Assembly (NCBI GenBank): GCA_040755395.1
Contig: JBFMAX010000009.1
Location: 18,496-82,495 of the forward strand
From: Nitrospirota bacterium
GTDB lineage: Bacteria > Nitrospirota > Nitrospiria > Nitrospirales > Nitrospiraceae
Direction: 5' to 3'
DNA: 64,000 bases
Shown here: in pieces, positions 53,191-62,233 of the stretch
Position numbering within the stretch: position 1 is the stretch's first letter
Layout: each line of letters begins with the position of its first letter
The notes under the pieces: model-generated
Database searches by the model: none
Told to the model about the DNA's origin: nothing
What the model saw: only the letters and a program-made list of their open reading frames with translations
Translations under genes and position numbers: made by a program

Positions 53191-53265
53191 CTGATTGGGT
53201 TTGAGCCCCGCGACATGTCCGAGAACGGTGGGAATGGAAAACCTCCGGTTGATCCAGATCGCCGC

Positions 53266-54351
53266 CTATGGGCGCTTGGTATCGGGTGACGAATCGGCGG
53301 CGATCGTTGCTAGGGGCAGTTCGGCATCGGACTCGAGTTCCCAGGTCGATCGCCTGCCTTGTTCCAACGCGTGCAGCCCGGCCACGGCGACCATTGCGGC
53401 GTTGTCCGTGCAATACGCCAGCGACGGCAGGCCCAGACGGATTCCAGCCTCGGCGGCCTGACCGGCCAAGAGGGCACGAAGCCGGGAGTTGGCCGAAACA
53501 CCGCCGACCACAGCCAAAGCCTTGACGCGATGCCGACGCACAGCGTCAAACGCTTTGGCGACCAATACGTCCACGATCGCCTCCTGAAAACCCGCCGCAA
53601 GATCCGCTTTCCGCGGTTCAAGATCGGCCCCGCTCTGATCTCTGAGATAGTAGAGCAATGCCGTCTTGAGTCCGCTGAAGCTGAAGTCAAGGTTCCCCTT
53701 TTTGAGGTGGGGGCGCGGAAACTGGATCGCATCGGGGTCGCCCATCCTCGCAAGCCGGTCAATGGCCGGCCCACCCGGATACCCGAGTCCGAGCATGTGG
53801 GCCGCCTTGTCGAAAGCCTCGCCGGCCGCGTCGTCCAGTGTCTGTCCCAACAGTCGATAGAATCCGTCCGGACCGGCGAGATACAGGTGCGTATGTCCGC
53901 CGGAGACAACCAGAACGACGCAGGGGATGGGAAAGTCCGGTTCCTCGATCCATGCCGACGCGATATGAGCTTCGAGATGACTGACTCCAACCACCGGAAG
54001 CTTCAACGCGTACGCGGCGGCCTTGGCGTAACTGACGCCGACCAGCAGGGCGCCGGCCAATCCCGGACCGTGGGTGACCGCGACGGCTCGCAGGTCAGAC
54101 CAGCGGAGCTGCGCGGCGCGAAGCGCTTCGTTCACCGTGACTTCGATTCTTTCGATATGTCGCCGCGAGGCCAGCTCAGGAACGACGCCTCCGTAGCGGT
54201 CATGCAGGTCATGCTGGGAGCACACGATGTTGGCCGCTACCTTCCTGTCGGGACCCACAACAGCGGCGGCGGTTTCGTCGCAGGAGGTTTCGACGCCCAG
54301 GATCGGTCCGTACTGCGAGCGCGATGAAGATCCGGCCGAAAAATGGCTCAT
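53266..54351 (-). CDS. tsaD: tRNA t6A threonylcarbamoyltransferase TsaD
   Basis: 361-aa ASKHA protein that transfers threonylcarbamoyl to A37 of ANN-decoding tRNAs. GVETSCDETAAAVV at the start, metal-binding His pair in GVSHLEAHIASAW, VLVVSGGHTHLY, VGGVSANSRLR, and the third metal Asp in CTDNAAM. Universally conserved; single copy expected. 30-75 bp upstream of hflX. Confidence 0.95.
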   Translation of the reverse strand: MSHFSAGSSSRSQYGPILGVETSCDETAAAVVGPDRKVAANIVCSQHDLHDRYGGVVPELASRRHIERIEVTVNEALRAAQLRWSDLRAVAVTHGPGLAGALLVGVSYAKAAAYALKLPVVGVSHLEAHIASAWIEEPDFPIPCVVLVVSGGHTHLYLAGPDGFYRLLGQTLDDAAGEAFDKAAHMLGLGYPGGPAIDRLARMGDPDAIQFPRPHLKKGNLDFSFSGLKTALLYYLRDQSGADLEPRKADLAAGFQEAIVDVLVAKAFDAVRRHRVKALAVVGGVSANSRLRALLAGQAAEAGIRLGLPSLAYCTDNAAMVAVAGLHALEQGRRSTWELESDAELPLATIAADSSPDTKRP

Positions 54352-54422
54352 TGTCTCAGAGGCGGCCGAGGGCGAATGTAGAGTGCTCGTGATGAAATCG
54401 GGTTGAACGGCGGGGGAAACAG

Positions 54423-54461
54423 AACGACCCCCGCGCGCTGCTCGCCTGGACGGGGGTCGTT
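54423..54461 (-). terminator. Hairpin terminator after clpC
   Basis: Perfect 11-bp arms AACGACCCCCG (54423-54433) and CGGGGGTCGTT (54451-54461) around a 17-base loop. It lies about 50 bp beyond the clpC stop and before tsaD. No clear T-run follows on the minus strand, so efficiency is uncertain. The rest of 54352-54513 shows no gene. Confidence 0.65.
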
Positions 54462-54513
54462 ACCGTGGTCACCGAGTCGGATGGCAAACTCCGTACGCTC
54501 TTTCCCGGCCGGG

Positions 54514-56943
54514 TCAGACCCCCGCCATCGCTTCCTGTTCGATGAACGCGGGAGCTCCATCCCGGAGCACCACCTTGATCTTGCGGCAATCCTTGAATCG
54601 CCCCTTGATGATTTCCTCGGACAGAGGATCGCCGATGGTCCGTTGAATCGTGCGCCGCATGGGCCGGGCGCCATAGAGGGGCTCGTAACCTTCTTTGATC
54701 AGCCAATGTTTCACTTCGTCGTCGATTTCGATTTCGACGCCCCGTTCCAGCAGGCGCACGTTCAGCTCTCTGAGCAGAATGTCCAAAATGCTGTAGAGGT
54801 GCTCCTTCTCCAGCGGATGGAACACGACGATCTCGTCGATGCGGTTCAGAAACTCCGGGCTGAACGCGCGCCGCAGTTCGCCCAGGACCTCGTCCTTCAT
54901 CCGGCGCTCCCGTTCACCCTGTTCGGCGCTGTGGAACCCGAGCGAGACACCCTTTTGAATCAGCTTGGTGCCGAGGTTCGACGTCATGATCACGACGGTG
55001 TTCTTGAAATCGACCTTCCGCCCCAGGCTGTCCGTGAGCACCCCATCGTCCAGGACCTGCAAGAGGACGTTGAAGACATCGGGATGGGCCTTTTCGATTT
55101 CATCGAACAGCACCACGGAATAGGGCCGGCGGCGGACCTTTTCGGTCAACTGTCCGCCTTCCTCGTATCCGACATAGCCGGGCGGTGCGCCGAACAACCG
55201 CGAACTGGTGAACTTCTCCTGATACTCGGACATGTCGATGCGGATCAGCGCATCCTCGGTGTTGAAGAGAAACTCGGCCAGTGTTCTGGCGAGTTCCGTT
55301 TTGCCGACACCGGTCGGTCCGAGGAAGATGAAAGAGCCGATGGGCTTCTTGGCTTCTTTCAGGCCGGCGCGTGAACGACGGATGGCCCGACAGACCGCGG
55401 AGATGGCCTCGTTTTGGCCGACGATCCGCTTGTGGAGGAACTCTTCCATCCGCAAGAGCTTGTTCGACTCTTCCTCTTCGAGCTTGAACAACGGAATGCC
55501 GGTCATCTTCGAGACGACGTAGGCCACGTCTTCTTTGGTAATGATCGGCTTATGCTTCTCCTGGGTTTTCTTCCACTCGCGCTTGGATTCGTCCAGCAGC
55601 TTACGCAGGCGTTCCTCCTCCTCGCGATGGCGCACGGCTTCCTCGAAATTCTGCATCGAGATCGCGAGCTCCTTGTCGCGCGATACCTTTTTAAGCTCCT
55701 GCTCCAAGGCTTTCAGTTCGGTCGGGAGCGCGTAGCTCTGCAGCTTGGCCCGGGAGCCCGTCTCGTCGATGAGATCGATCGCTTTGTCGGGCAGGAATCG
55801 ATCCGTGATGTAGCGGTCCGACAACTTCACGGCTTCAACGATGGCTTCTTCGGTGATTTCGACGCCGTGATGTTCTTCGTAGCGGTCGCGGAGGCCCTGG
55901 ATGATCCTGACCGTTTCGTCGATGCTCGGCGGCTGGACGTAAATCGGCTGAAAGCGTCGTTTCAGCGCGCCGTCCTTCTCGATATGCTTTCGATATTCAT
56001 CGAGCGTTGTGGCGCCGATGCACTGAATCTCGCCCCGAGATAAGGCCGGCTTCAACATATTCGACGCGTCGATCGAACCCTCCGCCGCGCCCGCCCCGAC
56101 CAAGGTGTGAAGTTCGTCGATGAAAATGATGATGTTGCCGGCCTGGACGATCTCTTTCATCACGACCTTCAGCCGTTCTTCGAATTGCCCGCGGTATTTG
56201 GTGCCGGCGACCAAAGAACCGAGGTCGAGGGCGATCACCCGGCGTGAAAGCAGATTGTCGGGCACTTCGGATTGCACGATCCGTTGGGCGAGTCCCTCGA
56301 CGATGGCCGTCTTGCCGACTCCGGATTCGCCGATGAGCACCGGGTTGTTCTTCGTGCGGCGGCTGAGAATCTGGAGGACGCGTTCGATTTCATCGGCCCG
56401 ACCGATGACGGGATCGAGTTGTCCTTCCTGAGCCAATTGGGTTAAATCTCTGCCGAACTCGTCGAGAGCCGGCGTATTGCTCTTCCGGTCCCGCTCGCGC
56501 GGCGCGGATTTTCTCAAAAAGGTAACCGTGAGTTGGCGGGCCGTGAGAAGGTTGGCGCCGAGGCTGCGGAGAATCTTTCCGCCGATGCCTTCTTCCTCCC
56601 GCAGAAGCCCCAAGAGAAGATGCTCGCTTCCAATGTGGTTGTGGCCCAGCAATCTTGCTTCCTCGACTCCATATTCGATGACTTTTTTGACCCGTGGGCT
56701 GAACGGGATTTCTCCGAAGGTCATGGTGGTGCCGCCGCCGGGCAGATTGCGCTCGATTTCCAACCGGATCTGTTCGGAAGACAGGCCCATCTTCTTAAGA
56801 ATCATCAAGGCGATGCCGTCAGATTCACGGAGAATGGCCAAGACAAGGTGCTCAGTGCCCAGATAATCGTTCTGGTGCCGCTCGGCTTCTTCTCGTGCCA
56901 GGATGATGATTTTTCGGCCTTTGTCCGTGAATCGTTCGAACAT
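54514..56943 (-). CDS. clpC: ClpC-type AAA+ unfoldase
   Basis: 809 aa. Two N-terminal Clp repeats (residues 1-145), first AAA+ domain with [15 protein letters not shown], a middle helical region with a UVR-like [15 protein letters not shown], and a second AAA+ domain with [17 protein letters not shown]. It feeds substrates to ClpP. The middle domain marks it as ClpC instead of ClpA or ClpB. clpP and mcsAB are not in the window. It points away from nadK; the shared upstream region is 259 bp. Confidence 0.94.
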   Translation of the reverse strand: MFERFTDKGRKIIILAREEAERHQNDYLGTEHLVLAILRESDGIALMILKKMGLSSEQIRLEIERNLPGGGTTMTFGEIPFSPRVKKVIEYGVEEARLLGHNHIGSEHLLLGLLREEEGIGGKILRSLGANLLTARQLTVTFLRKSAPRERDRKSNTPALDEFGRDLTQLAQEGQLDPVIGRADEIERVLQILSRRTKNNPVLIGESGVGKTAIVEGLAQRIVQSEVPDNLLSRRVIALDLGSLVAGTKYRGQFEERLKVVMKEIVQAGNIIIFIDELHTLVGAGAAEGSIDASNMLKPALSRGEIQCIGATTLDEYRKHIEKDGALKRRFQPIYVQPPSIDETVRIIQGLRDRYEEHHGVEITEEAIVEAVKLSDRYITDRFLPDKAIDLIDETGSRAKLQSYALPTELKALEQELKKVSRDKELAISMQNFEEAVRHREEEERLRKLLDESKREWKKTQEKHKPIITKEDVAYVVSKMTGIPLFKLEEEESNKLLRMEEFLHKRIVGQNEAISAVCRAIRRSRAGLKEAKKPIGSFIFLGPTGVGKTELARTLAEFLFNTEDALIRIDMSEYQEKFTSSRLFGAPPGYVGYEEGGQLTEKVRRRPYSVVLFDEIEKAHPDVFNVLLQVLDDGVLTDSLGRKVDFKNTVVIMTSNLGTKLIQKGVSLGFHSAEQGERERRMKDEVLGELRRAFSPEFLNRIDEIVVFHPLEKEHLYSILDILLRELNVRLLERGVEIEIDDEVKHWLIKEGYEPLYGARPMRRTIQRTIGDPLSEEIIKGRFKDCRKIKVVLRDGAPAFIEQEAMAGV

Positions 56944-57202
56944 CCTGCCTCCTTTGCTGTGCTGCAGATTGGAGAGGGCCTCCCGCGAGAGAACCCATCG
57001 AAAAATCTGGCCTTATTCTAACTTCACGCCTGTACAGTGTCAAGACGACGATTGTTTCCTATGAGCCCGGAAAACGCAGTTGCGGCGAAGCGTGAAGACT
57101 TCGCTCCGCACCCGTGTCCATTTGACATGAAAAGAAGGCAATCGCTAGAATCGCGCACGCTTCAGACCGGATCGTGCTGCATCGCACCACGCCATAAAAC
57201 CC

Positions 57203-58057
57203 GTGAAGGCCATCGGAATTCTTACCAAACCCAAGTTCCCGGACGTCAAGCATATTCTCAAGGACCTCGTCGCCTGGTTACGCGAGCGTCACAAGGAAGT
57301 GATCCTCGATAAGGCGACGGCGGCGCTGATCGACGAACGCGCGTCCCATCAAAAGACGCATATCGCCTCCCTGGCCGACATGGTGTTGGTCTTGGGCGGA
57401 GACGGCACGATGCTGAGCGCGGCGCGGCTGGTCGAAGAACGATCCGTTCCGATCCTGGGCGTCAATATGGGCGGGCTGGGATTTTTGACCGAAGCCAGTC
57501 TGGATCAGCTCTATCCTTCGTTGGAGCGCGTGTTCGCCAACGACTTCGTGTTGGACGAGCGGTTGATGCTGCGTGCCCGTATGCACCGCCATGGCGAGCA
57601 CGTGGCCCATGCCACGGTGCTCAACGACGTGGTGGTCAGCAAAGGGACGCTGGCCCGCATGATCGAGACCAGGATCGCGATCGAAGGACAGTTCGTGACG
57701 AACTTGCGGGGCGACGGCCTGATCGTGTCCACCCCTACGGGTTCCACCGCGTATTCGCTGTCCGCGGGAGGGCCGATCATGACGCCGGCGGTGCGAGCGT
57801 TGATTGTCACGCCGATTTGTCCCCATACGCTGACCCATCGCCCCCTCCTGGTTCCCAGCGAGGTGACGATCGAAGTGACGCTCACCAGCAAAGACGAAGG
57901 AGCGATGGTGACCTTCGACGGGCAGGTCGGTGTGGCGATGACGCAGGGAGATACCGTCGCTATCGGGGCTTCCGAGCATCGCACGCAACTGATCAGGTTC
58001 CCGGATCGCACGTACTACGAGGTGCTGCGGCGGAAGCTGAAGTGGGGTGACGGCTAA
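57203..58057 (+). CDS. nadK: NAD kinase
   Basis: 284 aa. GGDGTMLSAARLV and GVNMGGLGFLTE hold the conserved catalytic Asp and GGDG motif, LNDVVVSKG and TPTGSTAYSLSAGGPI follow. Makes NADP from NAD and ATP. GTG start at 57203, with little Shine-Dalgarno signal. The 3' end overlaps the reductase gene convergently by 4 bp. Confidence 0.95.
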   Translation: MKAIGILTKPKFPDVKHILKDLVAWLRERHKEVILDKATAALIDERASHQKTHIASLADMVLVLGGDGTMLSAARLVEERSVPILGVNMGGLGFLTEASLDQLYPSLERVFANDFVLDERLMLRARMHRHGEHVAHATVLNDVVVSKGTLARMIETRIAIEGQFVTNLRGDGLIVSTPTGSTAYSLSAGGPIMTPAVRALIVTPICPHTLTHRPLLVPSEVTIEVTLTSKDEGAMVTFDGQVGVAMTQGDTVAIGASEHRTQLIRFPDRTYYEVLRRKLKWGDG

Positions 58058-59448
58058 CGTGCGGTTGGCGCCGCGGCTTTCTCCCGGCCGCGCTCGATCA
58101 GCGCCAGCATTTCCTGGTTGGTCGCGAATTTGAACTCCCCGATGCACTCGTTGGTGCGCGGCGCCTCTTTTTCCGCGGCTTCCAGGATGCGCAGCCCCTC
58201 CAGATCGACGACCGTCGCGTTGCGTTGCCGCAGGACGGCCTGCAGTCGTGCGAACACGTCGCCGACCGCCGCGTAGGTCAGCGGCTTCTTTGTGCTGAGA
58301 TAACGGGTCACGACTTCGGCGCACCATTCCCCGTCCCGCTTGGCGATGCCCACCAATCCTTCGCTCGCTTTACGGGCCCAGCCCGTGAGGAACACCCCCT
58401 CGACGATCTTCCCCGAAGTCTCATCGTAGGCTTGAAATAAGGCGTCGTCCGGATCATTGCCGGTCTTGAAGGGACTGGTCACGAACACGCCGTTCTTATA
58501 AGGAAGGCCGACCGTTTCGTCCACTTTGTCGCCGACCGCGAAGACGACGCTGTCGCAAGGAAACTCGTAGTATTGTTTCATGCCCACGGCGGCCGTGTCG
58601 TTGCCTTTCGGTTCCAGCCTCGTCTCCTCGATCTCGAGGGCGCGGACGCGATTGTGCGAATCGGTCAGCACGCGGCGCGGTGAAGCCAGGAATCGAAATC
58701 CCATCTTCGTCGGACTCGCCTTCGGTTCGCACTTCATAAACTCCCCGAGCATGCCGTTCAGAATGTCGTCTGGGTTCTGCCCGACCGTTTCGAGCCGTGA
58801 CCTGATGCGCGCGAACTCTTTGGCCAGCGCCTCCTGATCGATATTGGCGCACACCGCCCGGATCTCCTTGGGGTTGTACTTGCGCTCGGCGGGGCCGCGA
58901 CGGGCGATCGCGGTGACTTCGTCGACCTTTTTATAACGGATGAGCCAATGCGCGATGTCCACCATCACGTCGCCCACGCCGATCACCGCGACCCGACGGC
59001 CCATGTCAAACGGCCGCTCGCCGAACCCCGGCAGCCGATTGAAATGGTACACGACATCCTTTGCATGATAGACGCCGACAGCCGTGTCTCCCTCCACGCC
59101 GATCGTTTTCGTGCCTTGCGCGCCGGTGGCAAAGACGATCGCGCTAGCGCCAAGACCACGAAGATCCTCGATCGTGAGGTCCTTGCCGTTTCCCACGGAC
59201 ACGTTCCCGAAATAGTGGACGTTCGGACGCTCCAGGATCTCCCAGTAGGTTTTCTTGAGGCCTCCGCGGAGTTTCAGCTTACTCGGGAAAATGCCGTATT
59301 CGGCCAAGCCGCCGAATTTGATGTCCCGATTCAAGACGATCACCTCATGACCGTCTTTGGAGAGGATGTTGGTCATCGACATCCCGGCCGGGCCGGCTCC
59401 GACGACGATGATCACGTGAGCGTCAGACTTCGAGATTCCCGCACTCAT
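58054..59448 (-). CDS. FprA/adrenodoxin-reductase-like flavoprotein
   Basis: 464-aa two-dinucleotide-binding-domain flavoprotein. FAD site VVGAGPAGMSMTNIL at residues 15-29, the linker GGLAEYGIFPSKLKLRGGL (cf. the YGVAPDH of ferredoxin-NADP reductases), NADP site AVIGVGDVMVDIAHWL, RRGPAERKYNPKEI. C-terminal FAD contact VFLTGWARKASEGLVGIAKRD. Likely moves electrons between NADPH and ferredoxin. The last 90 residues are a helical extension. Glutamate synthase small subunit is a related but less likely alternative. Confidence 0.85.
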   Translation of the reverse strand: MSAGISKSDAHVIIVVGAGPAGMSMTNILSKDGHEVIVLNRDIKFGGLAEYGIFPSKLKLRGGLKKTYWEILERPNVHYFGNVSVGNGKDLTIEDLRGLGASAIVFATGAQGTKTIGVEGDTAVGVYHAKDVVYHFNRLPGFGERPFDMGRRVAVIGVGDVMVDIAHWLIRYKKVDEVTAIARRGPAERKYNPKEIRAVCANIDQEALAKEFARIRSRLETVGQNPDDILNGMLGEFMKCEPKASPTKMGFRFLASPRRVLTDSHNRVRALEIEETRLEPKGNDTAAVGMKQYYEFPCDSVVFAVGDKVDETVGLPYKNGVFVTSPFKTGNDPDDALFQAYDETSGKIVEGVFLTGWARKASEGLVGIAKRDGEWCAEVVTRYLSTKKPLTYAAVGDVFARLQAVLRQRNATVVDLEGLRILEAAEKEAPRTNECIGEFKFATNQEMLALIERGREKAAAPTAR

Positions 59449-59776
59449 GAGCCTATCCTTTAAGAAGTCGCCTGCGCACCGCGGGCAGATGCAAGGAGGA
59501 GAAACCCGAAAATTTCCGCGGACTGTAACATAGTGCGTCTCGGACTGTCAAAGACGTGATGATCACGACGAGCGGTGTATGGCGCGACGCGCCGGCGGAG
59601 AGATGCGGCTTGTTTGACGGATTACGGGACAACGAGTGCCGACACGGTGTGAAAGGGGGCGTCGGCACCGTGTGCCAAGGAGTGCGCCGGCCTTCGGCAT
59701 CGGCGGGTGAGCGACGATCCGATCGTCTCGTTGTTTCCGGTCTTCACGTCCGGCGGATTGACGGACTGCGGAGCCT
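59449..59776. other. 328-bp gap
   Basis: Between fumC and the FprA-like gene, both on the minus strand. No gene, repeat or clear terminator recognised; presumably the fumC 3' region and reductase promoter. Confidence 0.4.
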
Positions 59777-61267
59777 TCAACCGCCCGCACTGCCCGCCGG
59801 ACCTCCTGGTTCCGTCATCCGCCGGGGGTCCAGGAGTTCGTTCAGCCGCTCCTCCGGCAGGATCTTCCGCTCCCTCGCCACCTCGCGAACGGTCTTTCCC
59901 GTGCGATAGGCTTCCTTGGCGATCGTCGCCGCCGCTTCATAGCCGATTTCCGGCGCCAACGCCGTGCACATGGCGAGGCTCTGCTCGATGGAATCGCGGC
60001 ATCGTTGCTCGTCGGCCGTGATGCCCTCGATGCATTTCGCGGCGAAATTTTCCGAGGCGGTCGACAGGAGCTCGATGGATTGAAGGAGGTTGTGGGCCAT
60101 GACCGGCAACATCACGATCAGTTCGAAGTTGCCGGCCTGACCGCCGATGGTCACCGTGACGTCGTTGCCGATGACCTGCGCGCACACCATCGTCACCGAC
60201 TCGGCGATCACCGGATTGACTTTACCCGGCATGATCGAGGAACCGGGCTGCGTCTCCGGCAGCATGATTTCGCCGAAGCCGCAGCGCGGGCCGGAACCGA
60301 GCCAGCGAATGTCGTTGGCGATTTTCATCAGGCTGACGGCCAAGGTCCGCAATTCACCGCTGGCCTCGACCAGCGAGTCCTGCGCGGATTGCGCCTCGAA
60401 GTGGTTGGCGGCTTCTTTGAAGGAACATCCGGTCTCTTGAGAGATCAGCGCCAACACGCCCGACGCGAACTCCGGATGGGTGTTCAGACCCGTGCCGACG
60501 GCCGTGCCTCCGAGCGCGACTTCGCTCAACATTTCCTGAGCGCGCCGCATCCGCGCGATACCCAATTCGATCTGCCGCGCGTACCCGCCGAACTCCTGCC
60601 CCAGCCGGACGGGCGTGGCGTCCTGTAAATGGGTGCGTCCGATCTTCACGATCCCGTCGAATTCGTGCGCTTTGTGCTCGAGGGCTTTGTGGAGTCGCGC
60701 GAGGGCCGGGATGAGTCGTCGCTCGATCATCTCGGACGCGGCGATGTGGATGGCCGTGGGTATGACGTCGTTGCTGGATTGGCCCAGATTCACGTGATCG
60801 TTGGGGTGCACCAGCTTGCTGCCCCTCGCGCCGCCCAGCAATTCGGCGGCCCGGTTGGAGATGACTTCGTTCGCGTTCATGTTGGTGGACGTCCCCGACC
60901 CGGTCTGGAAAATATCGACGGGAAACTCCGCATCGAGTTTCCCGTCGATCACTTCCGTGGCGGCCTGCTTGATCGCATCCGCCAGCTTCTGGTCGAGCAA
61001 CCCCAGCGAGGCGTTCACCGTCGCGGCCGCGCGCTTGATCAGCCCCATCGCCCGGATGAAGGCGCGCGGGAATCGGAGCCCGCTGATCGGGAAATTCTCG
61101 ATGGCTCTCGCCGTCTGCACGCCGTAGTAGGCGTGGGCCGGCACCGCGAGTTCGCCCATCGTGTCCCGTTCGATTCTGGTGCCGCCGGTCGCCGCGCGTT
61201 GCGCGGGTAGGGACACGGACGCTGGGCGGCCGCGCGCCTGTGCGCGGTTTTTCCCACGGGTCTTCAT
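59777..61267 (-). CDS. fumC: Class II fumarase
   Basis: About 496 aa. Fumarate/malate interconversion. GSGTSTNMNANEVISNRA, HPNDHVNLGQSSNDVIPTA, catalytic-loop signature GSSIMPGKVNPVI. The first 35 Lys/Arg-rich residues exceed the family norm; family similarity begins at RIERDTMGELAVPA, so a start downstream (ATG near 61159) is possible. ATG 61267 lies 2 bases after the GYD gene's stop. Confidence 0.95.
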   Translation of the reverse strand: MKTRGKNRAQARGRPASVSLPAQRAATGGTRIERDTMGELAVPAHAYYGVQTARAIENFPISGLRFPRAFIRAMGLIKRAAATVNASLGLLDQKLADAIKQAATEVIDGKLDAEFPVDIFQTGSGTSTNMNANEVISNRAAELLGGARGSKLVHPNDHVNLGQSSNDVIPTAIHIAASEMIERRLIPALARLHKALEHKAHEFDGIVKIGRTHLQDATPVRLGQEFGGYARQIELGIARMRRAQEMLSEVALGGTAVGTGLNTHPEFASGVLALISQETGCSFKEAANHFEAQSAQDSLVEASGELRTLAVSLMKIANDIRWLGSGPRCGFGEIMLPETQPGSSIMPGKVNPVIAESVTMVCAQVIGNDVTVTIGGQAGNFELIVMLPVMAHNLLQSIELLSTASENFAAKCIEGITADEQRCRDSIEQSLAMCTALAPEIGYEAAATIAKEAYRTGKTVREVARERKILPEERLNELLDPRRMTEPGGPAGSAGG

Positions 61268-61269
61268 TT

Positions 61270-61581
61270 TTACTTGGCCTTGCCTCCCCAGACCTCTCCC
61301 AGCAGCTCGCGCCATTCGTCGCGGGAGACCGCCGGCATGGTCGTAATTTTGATATGGCCCAAGGATGAATTGAGTACGGCCGCCTTCATGGCCGCGCGGT
61401 TGTTCGGAAACTCGAGAATGGCCACGACATCGTATTTTCCCAGACAGTAGTAAGCATGAAGCAGCTTGCCGCCCAGCGATTCGATGTTGTTCTGCACCTT
61501 GTCGGATCGGGCGATTCCCTGCTCTTTCATCGTGGCAATCCCGTGCTCGGTAAACTTCACAAGGCTCACATAGATCGGCAT
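61270..61581 (-). CDS. GYD-domain protein
   Basis: 103-aa GYD-family (ferredoxin-like alpha/beta barrel) protein: YVSLVKFTEHGIATMKEQ, LGKYDVVAILEFPNNRAAM. The family motif itself is in the GKYD segment. Function is unknown in the family. It is immediately upstream of fumC, apparently co-transcribed. Confidence 0.85.
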   Translation of the reverse strand: MPIYVSLVKFTEHGIATMKEQGIARSDKVQNNIESLGGKLLHAYYCLGKYDVVAILEFPNNRAAMKAAVLNSSLGHIKITTMPAVSRDEWRELLGEVWGGKAK

Positions 61582-61595
61582 GGCGACCTCCTTCC

Positions 61596-61722
61596 CTCGC
61601 TTGCGGAGCGACGCGCCCTGCTCTTCTTAATGTTCATGGCGCGTCGAGAAAGCACCTTGACTTGATCCCTCTGTTATCCTCGCTTGCGGAGCGACGCGCC
61701 CTGCAAAGGGCTTGGCGCGTCG
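61596..61722. repeat. CGACGCGCC hairpin repeats (copies 2 and 3)
   Basis: A 26-bp sequence beginning CTCGCTTGCGGAGCGACGCG occurs exactly at 61596-61621 and 61679-61704. Each is followed by the matching arm GGCGCGTCG (61638-61646; 61714-61722). Copy 2 also shares the trailing GAGAAAGCACCTT with the copy at 35453-35485 (AGAAAACATCTT). The rest of the 61582-61889 gap holds no gene that I can support. Confidence 0.85.
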
Positions 61723-61889
61723 CGATGTGACCTTCGTGCGCGCCTTCTCTGTCCCCGAGTTGAACGAGCCGCACGGCGACCGGTGGCGCCATCTTAGTCG
61801 ATGGAACGTCGGCGCTCAAGGCTTTTCTGGGCGCAACCGGGCGTCCGTTGACAGCCCTCCGGTCGCGCCGATACAGTTGTCGCGCTGCC

Positions 61890-62147
61890 ATGAAGCGCTC
61901 CCATAAAGACAAGGCGCAGAGCGCCGTCGTCGTGGAAGCCTACGCCGGCTACAAAGGCGAGGAAACGCCGCGCGCCTTCACGCACCAGGGGGTTCGTCGG
62001 GAAGTGCACGAGGTCCTGGAACGCTGGTACACGGAGACGCACAGTTGCTTCCGGCTGCGCGCGGATGACGGGTATCGCTACGTTCTGCGATACGACCTGG
62101 AAGCCTGCGCGTGGGAACTGGTGATGCAGGAAGAGGCTCCCGGGTAG
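61890..62147 (+). CDS. Small conserved-looking protein, function unknown
   Basis: 85 aa from ATG 61890. VVVEAYAGYKGEETPRAF and the Trp/Tyr-rich end (RYVLRYDLEACAWELVM) recall small DUF6504-type proteins sometimes found beside DNA polymerase genes, but the match is from memory and no such neighbour is present. Looks like a small beta-barrel. Convergent with groEL; a strong hairpin separates them. Confidence 0.65.
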   Translation: MKRSHKDKAQSAVVVEAYAGYKGEETPRAFTHQGVRREVHEVLERWYTETHSCFRLRADDGYRYVLRYDLEACAWELVMQEEAPG

Positions 62148-62165
62148 ACGTGCGGGCCGGAGAAC

Positions 62166-62210
62166 GCACCGAGGGGACGGCGACGAGACAACCGGCCGTC
62201 CCCTTGGTGC
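62166..62210. terminator. Bidirectional hairpin between 61890 gene and groEL
   Basis: GCACCGAGGGGACGG pairs with CCGTCCCCTTGGTGC (about 13 of 15 bases), with a 15-base loop. It lies between convergent genes and could stop transcription from both sides. No long T-run. Confidence 0.6.
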
Positions 62211-62233
62211 GACAGATGGAGTAGGCAGGCGCT

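Noticed and set aside
57037..57312. 91-codon frame between clpC and nadK
   Set aside because: Overlaps the nadK start and has no coding-like features.
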